Below are positions 63,144-64,000 of a stretch of 64,000 bases of DNA, piece by piece. Source of the stretch: Rhizobium leguminosarum. GTDB taxonomy: Bacteria; Pseudomonadota; Alphaproteobacteria; Rhizobiales; Rhizobiaceae. The notes under the pieces were generated by a model. That model made no database searches. It was not told the origin of the DNA and was given only the letters and a program-made list of their open reading frames with translations. Every line of letters begins with the position of its first letter. Within the stretch, counting starts at the first letter, position 1. The translations under genes and the position numbers were made by a program. The stretch spans positions 124,001 through 188,000 of the forward strand of contig NZ_JAGIOR010000004.1 of assembly GCF_017876795.1 (NCBI RefSeq). The letters run 5' to 3'.

Positions 63144-64000
63144 ATGACACAGAACGCACTTCGATTTTCGAATGCCGGGCGCATGGCACTCCTGGCCGGC
63201 TCATGTCTTTGTATTGCCGGCGTGGCTCAGGCTGCTGATCCGCTTGTGAAGGCTTGCGCCAAGGATGGCGAATTCGTCATCGGCTTCTCGCAGGCAAACA
63301 ATGCGGAGCCCTACCGCCAGCACGTCAACGATGAACTTGAGACAGCCGCCAAGGCAGTCCCACAGTTCACACTGCAGATCGCCGACGGGGCAGGCAACGT
63401 CAACACTCAGACGTCGCAGGTCGACAATTTCATCACCCAAAAGGTCGACCTCCTGTTGATCTCGCCTTTCGAGGCGGCTCCGCTGACACCCGCCGTCAAG
63501 CGGGCAATGGACGCGGGTATCCCGGTCATCGAACTTGATCGCAAGACGAACGGTGAAGCTGGCAAGGACTACACAGCTTTCATTGGAGGCGATAACTACA
63601 AGATTGCGCTGGCTGCCGGCGAATATACGAGCAAGACGCTTCTTCCAGATGGCGGCGAGGCTGCCGTGCTGGAGGGCCTGCCGAGTTCGACACCCGCCGT
63701 CGAGCGGCTCAATGGCTTCAAAGATGGCGTGAAGGCCAATTCGAAGATCCAGATCGTGGCCGAACAGGCGGCCGACTGGCTGCCGGATAAAGCGCAAACG
63801 GCGTTCGCCGCCATGCTGCAGGCTCATCCGGATATCAAGATGGTCTATGCCAGCAATGATATGATGGCGGCGGGTGCGCTGCTTGCTGCAAAAGGTGCCG
63901 GTAAGAGCGTGAAGATCATCGGCACTGACGGCCTGCCTGGGCCTGCCGGGGGAATTGAAGCGGTCGCAAAGGGCGATTGGTCTGCGACCTTTACCTATCC
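63144..64000 (+). CDS. Ribose-type periplasmic sugar-binding protein, partial (runs past window end)
   Basis: 285 codons inside the window; no stop is reached. Signal peptide ending GVAQA, then ADPLVKACAKDGEFVIGFSQ ANNAEPYRQHVNDEL, VDLLLISPFEAAPLTPAVKR and EAAVLEGLPSSTPAVERLNG, typical of type I binding proteins (RbsB/XylF class). GGAGGAGAAAGTA precedes the ATG at 63144. Last visible gene of the LacI-controlled importer. Confidence 0.9.
   Translation, partial: MTQNALRFSNAGRMALLAGSCLCIAGVAQAADPLVKACAKDGEFVIGFSQANNAEPYRQHVNDELETAAKAVPQFTLQIADGAGNVNTQTSQVDNFITQKVDLLLISPFEAAPLTPAVKRAMDAGIPVIELDRKTNGEAGKDYTAFIGGDNYKIALAAGEYTSKTLLPDGGEAAVLEGLPSSTPAVERLNGFKDGVKANSKIQIVAEQAADWLPDKAQTAFAAMLQAHPDIKMVYASNDMMAAGALLAAKGAGKSVKIIGTDGLPGPAGGIEAVAKGDWSATFTY

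Overview
The window is about 64 kb of GC-rich DNA that looks like a soil or plant-associated alphaproteobacterium of the order Hyphomicrobiales (Rhizobium/Sinorhizobium-like). The reasons are the density of sugar and amino-acid ABC importers, the many FCD-type GntR, LacI, DeoR and TetR regulators beside catabolic operons, a small heat-shock gene with a ROSE-like RNA thermometer, and DUF982 and DUF2277 proteins. These assignments come from reading motifs; no database search was run. The density of catabolic genes and broken genes would suit a secondary replicon, but no replication gene is visible.

Layout. (1) 0-3.2 kb: the end of an amino-acid ABC operon with a glutamine-amidotransferase/RidA fusion and a DadA-like FAD oxidoreductase. 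(2) 3.3-16.4 kb: an accessory region with a frameshifted phospholipase D-like gene cut by an IS3-family remnant, an NRAMP-like transporter, toxin-antitoxin debris, a secreted Cys-repeat protein, a YidB-like protein, three same-strand nuclease-like genes (10.9-13.0 kb) and an aberrant EF-G-like GTPase. (3) 16.4-39.4 kb: a large catabolic supercluster. It has an aldo/keto reductase, two xylose-isomerase-like TIM-barrel enzymes, an enolase-superfamily dehydratase, a 2-hydroxyacid dehydrogenase, a complete sugar-type ABC importer with two ATPases and an extra 67-residue membrane protein, a Tm-1/PEP-hydrolase/cupin/M24 operon under a TetR repressor, and an Ldh/alcohol dehydrogenase/aldehyde dehydrogenase/hydrolase operon with its own GntR regulator. 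(4) 39.5-43.7 kb: an AbiEi antitoxin with a truncated AbiEii, kup, and a heat-shock operon. (5) 44.1-50.2 kb: a DeoR/kinase/ABC/SIS amino-sugar-type operon without an ATPase gene, ending at a deletion junction against a vapBC remnant. (6) 50.4-57.9 kb: DUF2277, a small hypothetical, a YhaN-like ATPase whose C-terminus has been replaced by the end of a penicillin-binding-protein 1C gene, its YhaO-like nuclease partner, and a large SPFH/Band 7 protein. (7) 58.6-64 kb: a ribose-type locus (RbsD/FucU, LacI, RbsA-, RbsC- and RbsB-like), cut by the window end.

How it fits together. In the supercluster, TGG-N5-CCA sites (most as TGGT-N3-ACCA) lie both in front of the isomerase/dehydratase operon (18.6-18.8 kb) and in front of the ABC importer about 10 kb away (28.64 and 28.82 kb). 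This predicts one FCD-GntR regulon joining uptake and catabolism. A perfect 16-bp palindrome overlaps a good promoter between tetR and the Tm-1 operon. The substrate of the supercluster is not known from sequence; a sugar acid or a modified sugar is most likely.

A second theme is gene breakage: a phospholipase/IS3 junction, a 5'-truncated vapC, a frameshifted nuclease gene, a truncated abiEii, two genes cut back to back near 49.95 kb, the yhaN::pbpC chimera, and a TIM-barrel fragment with an internal stop. Several long open frames here therefore do not equal real proteins.
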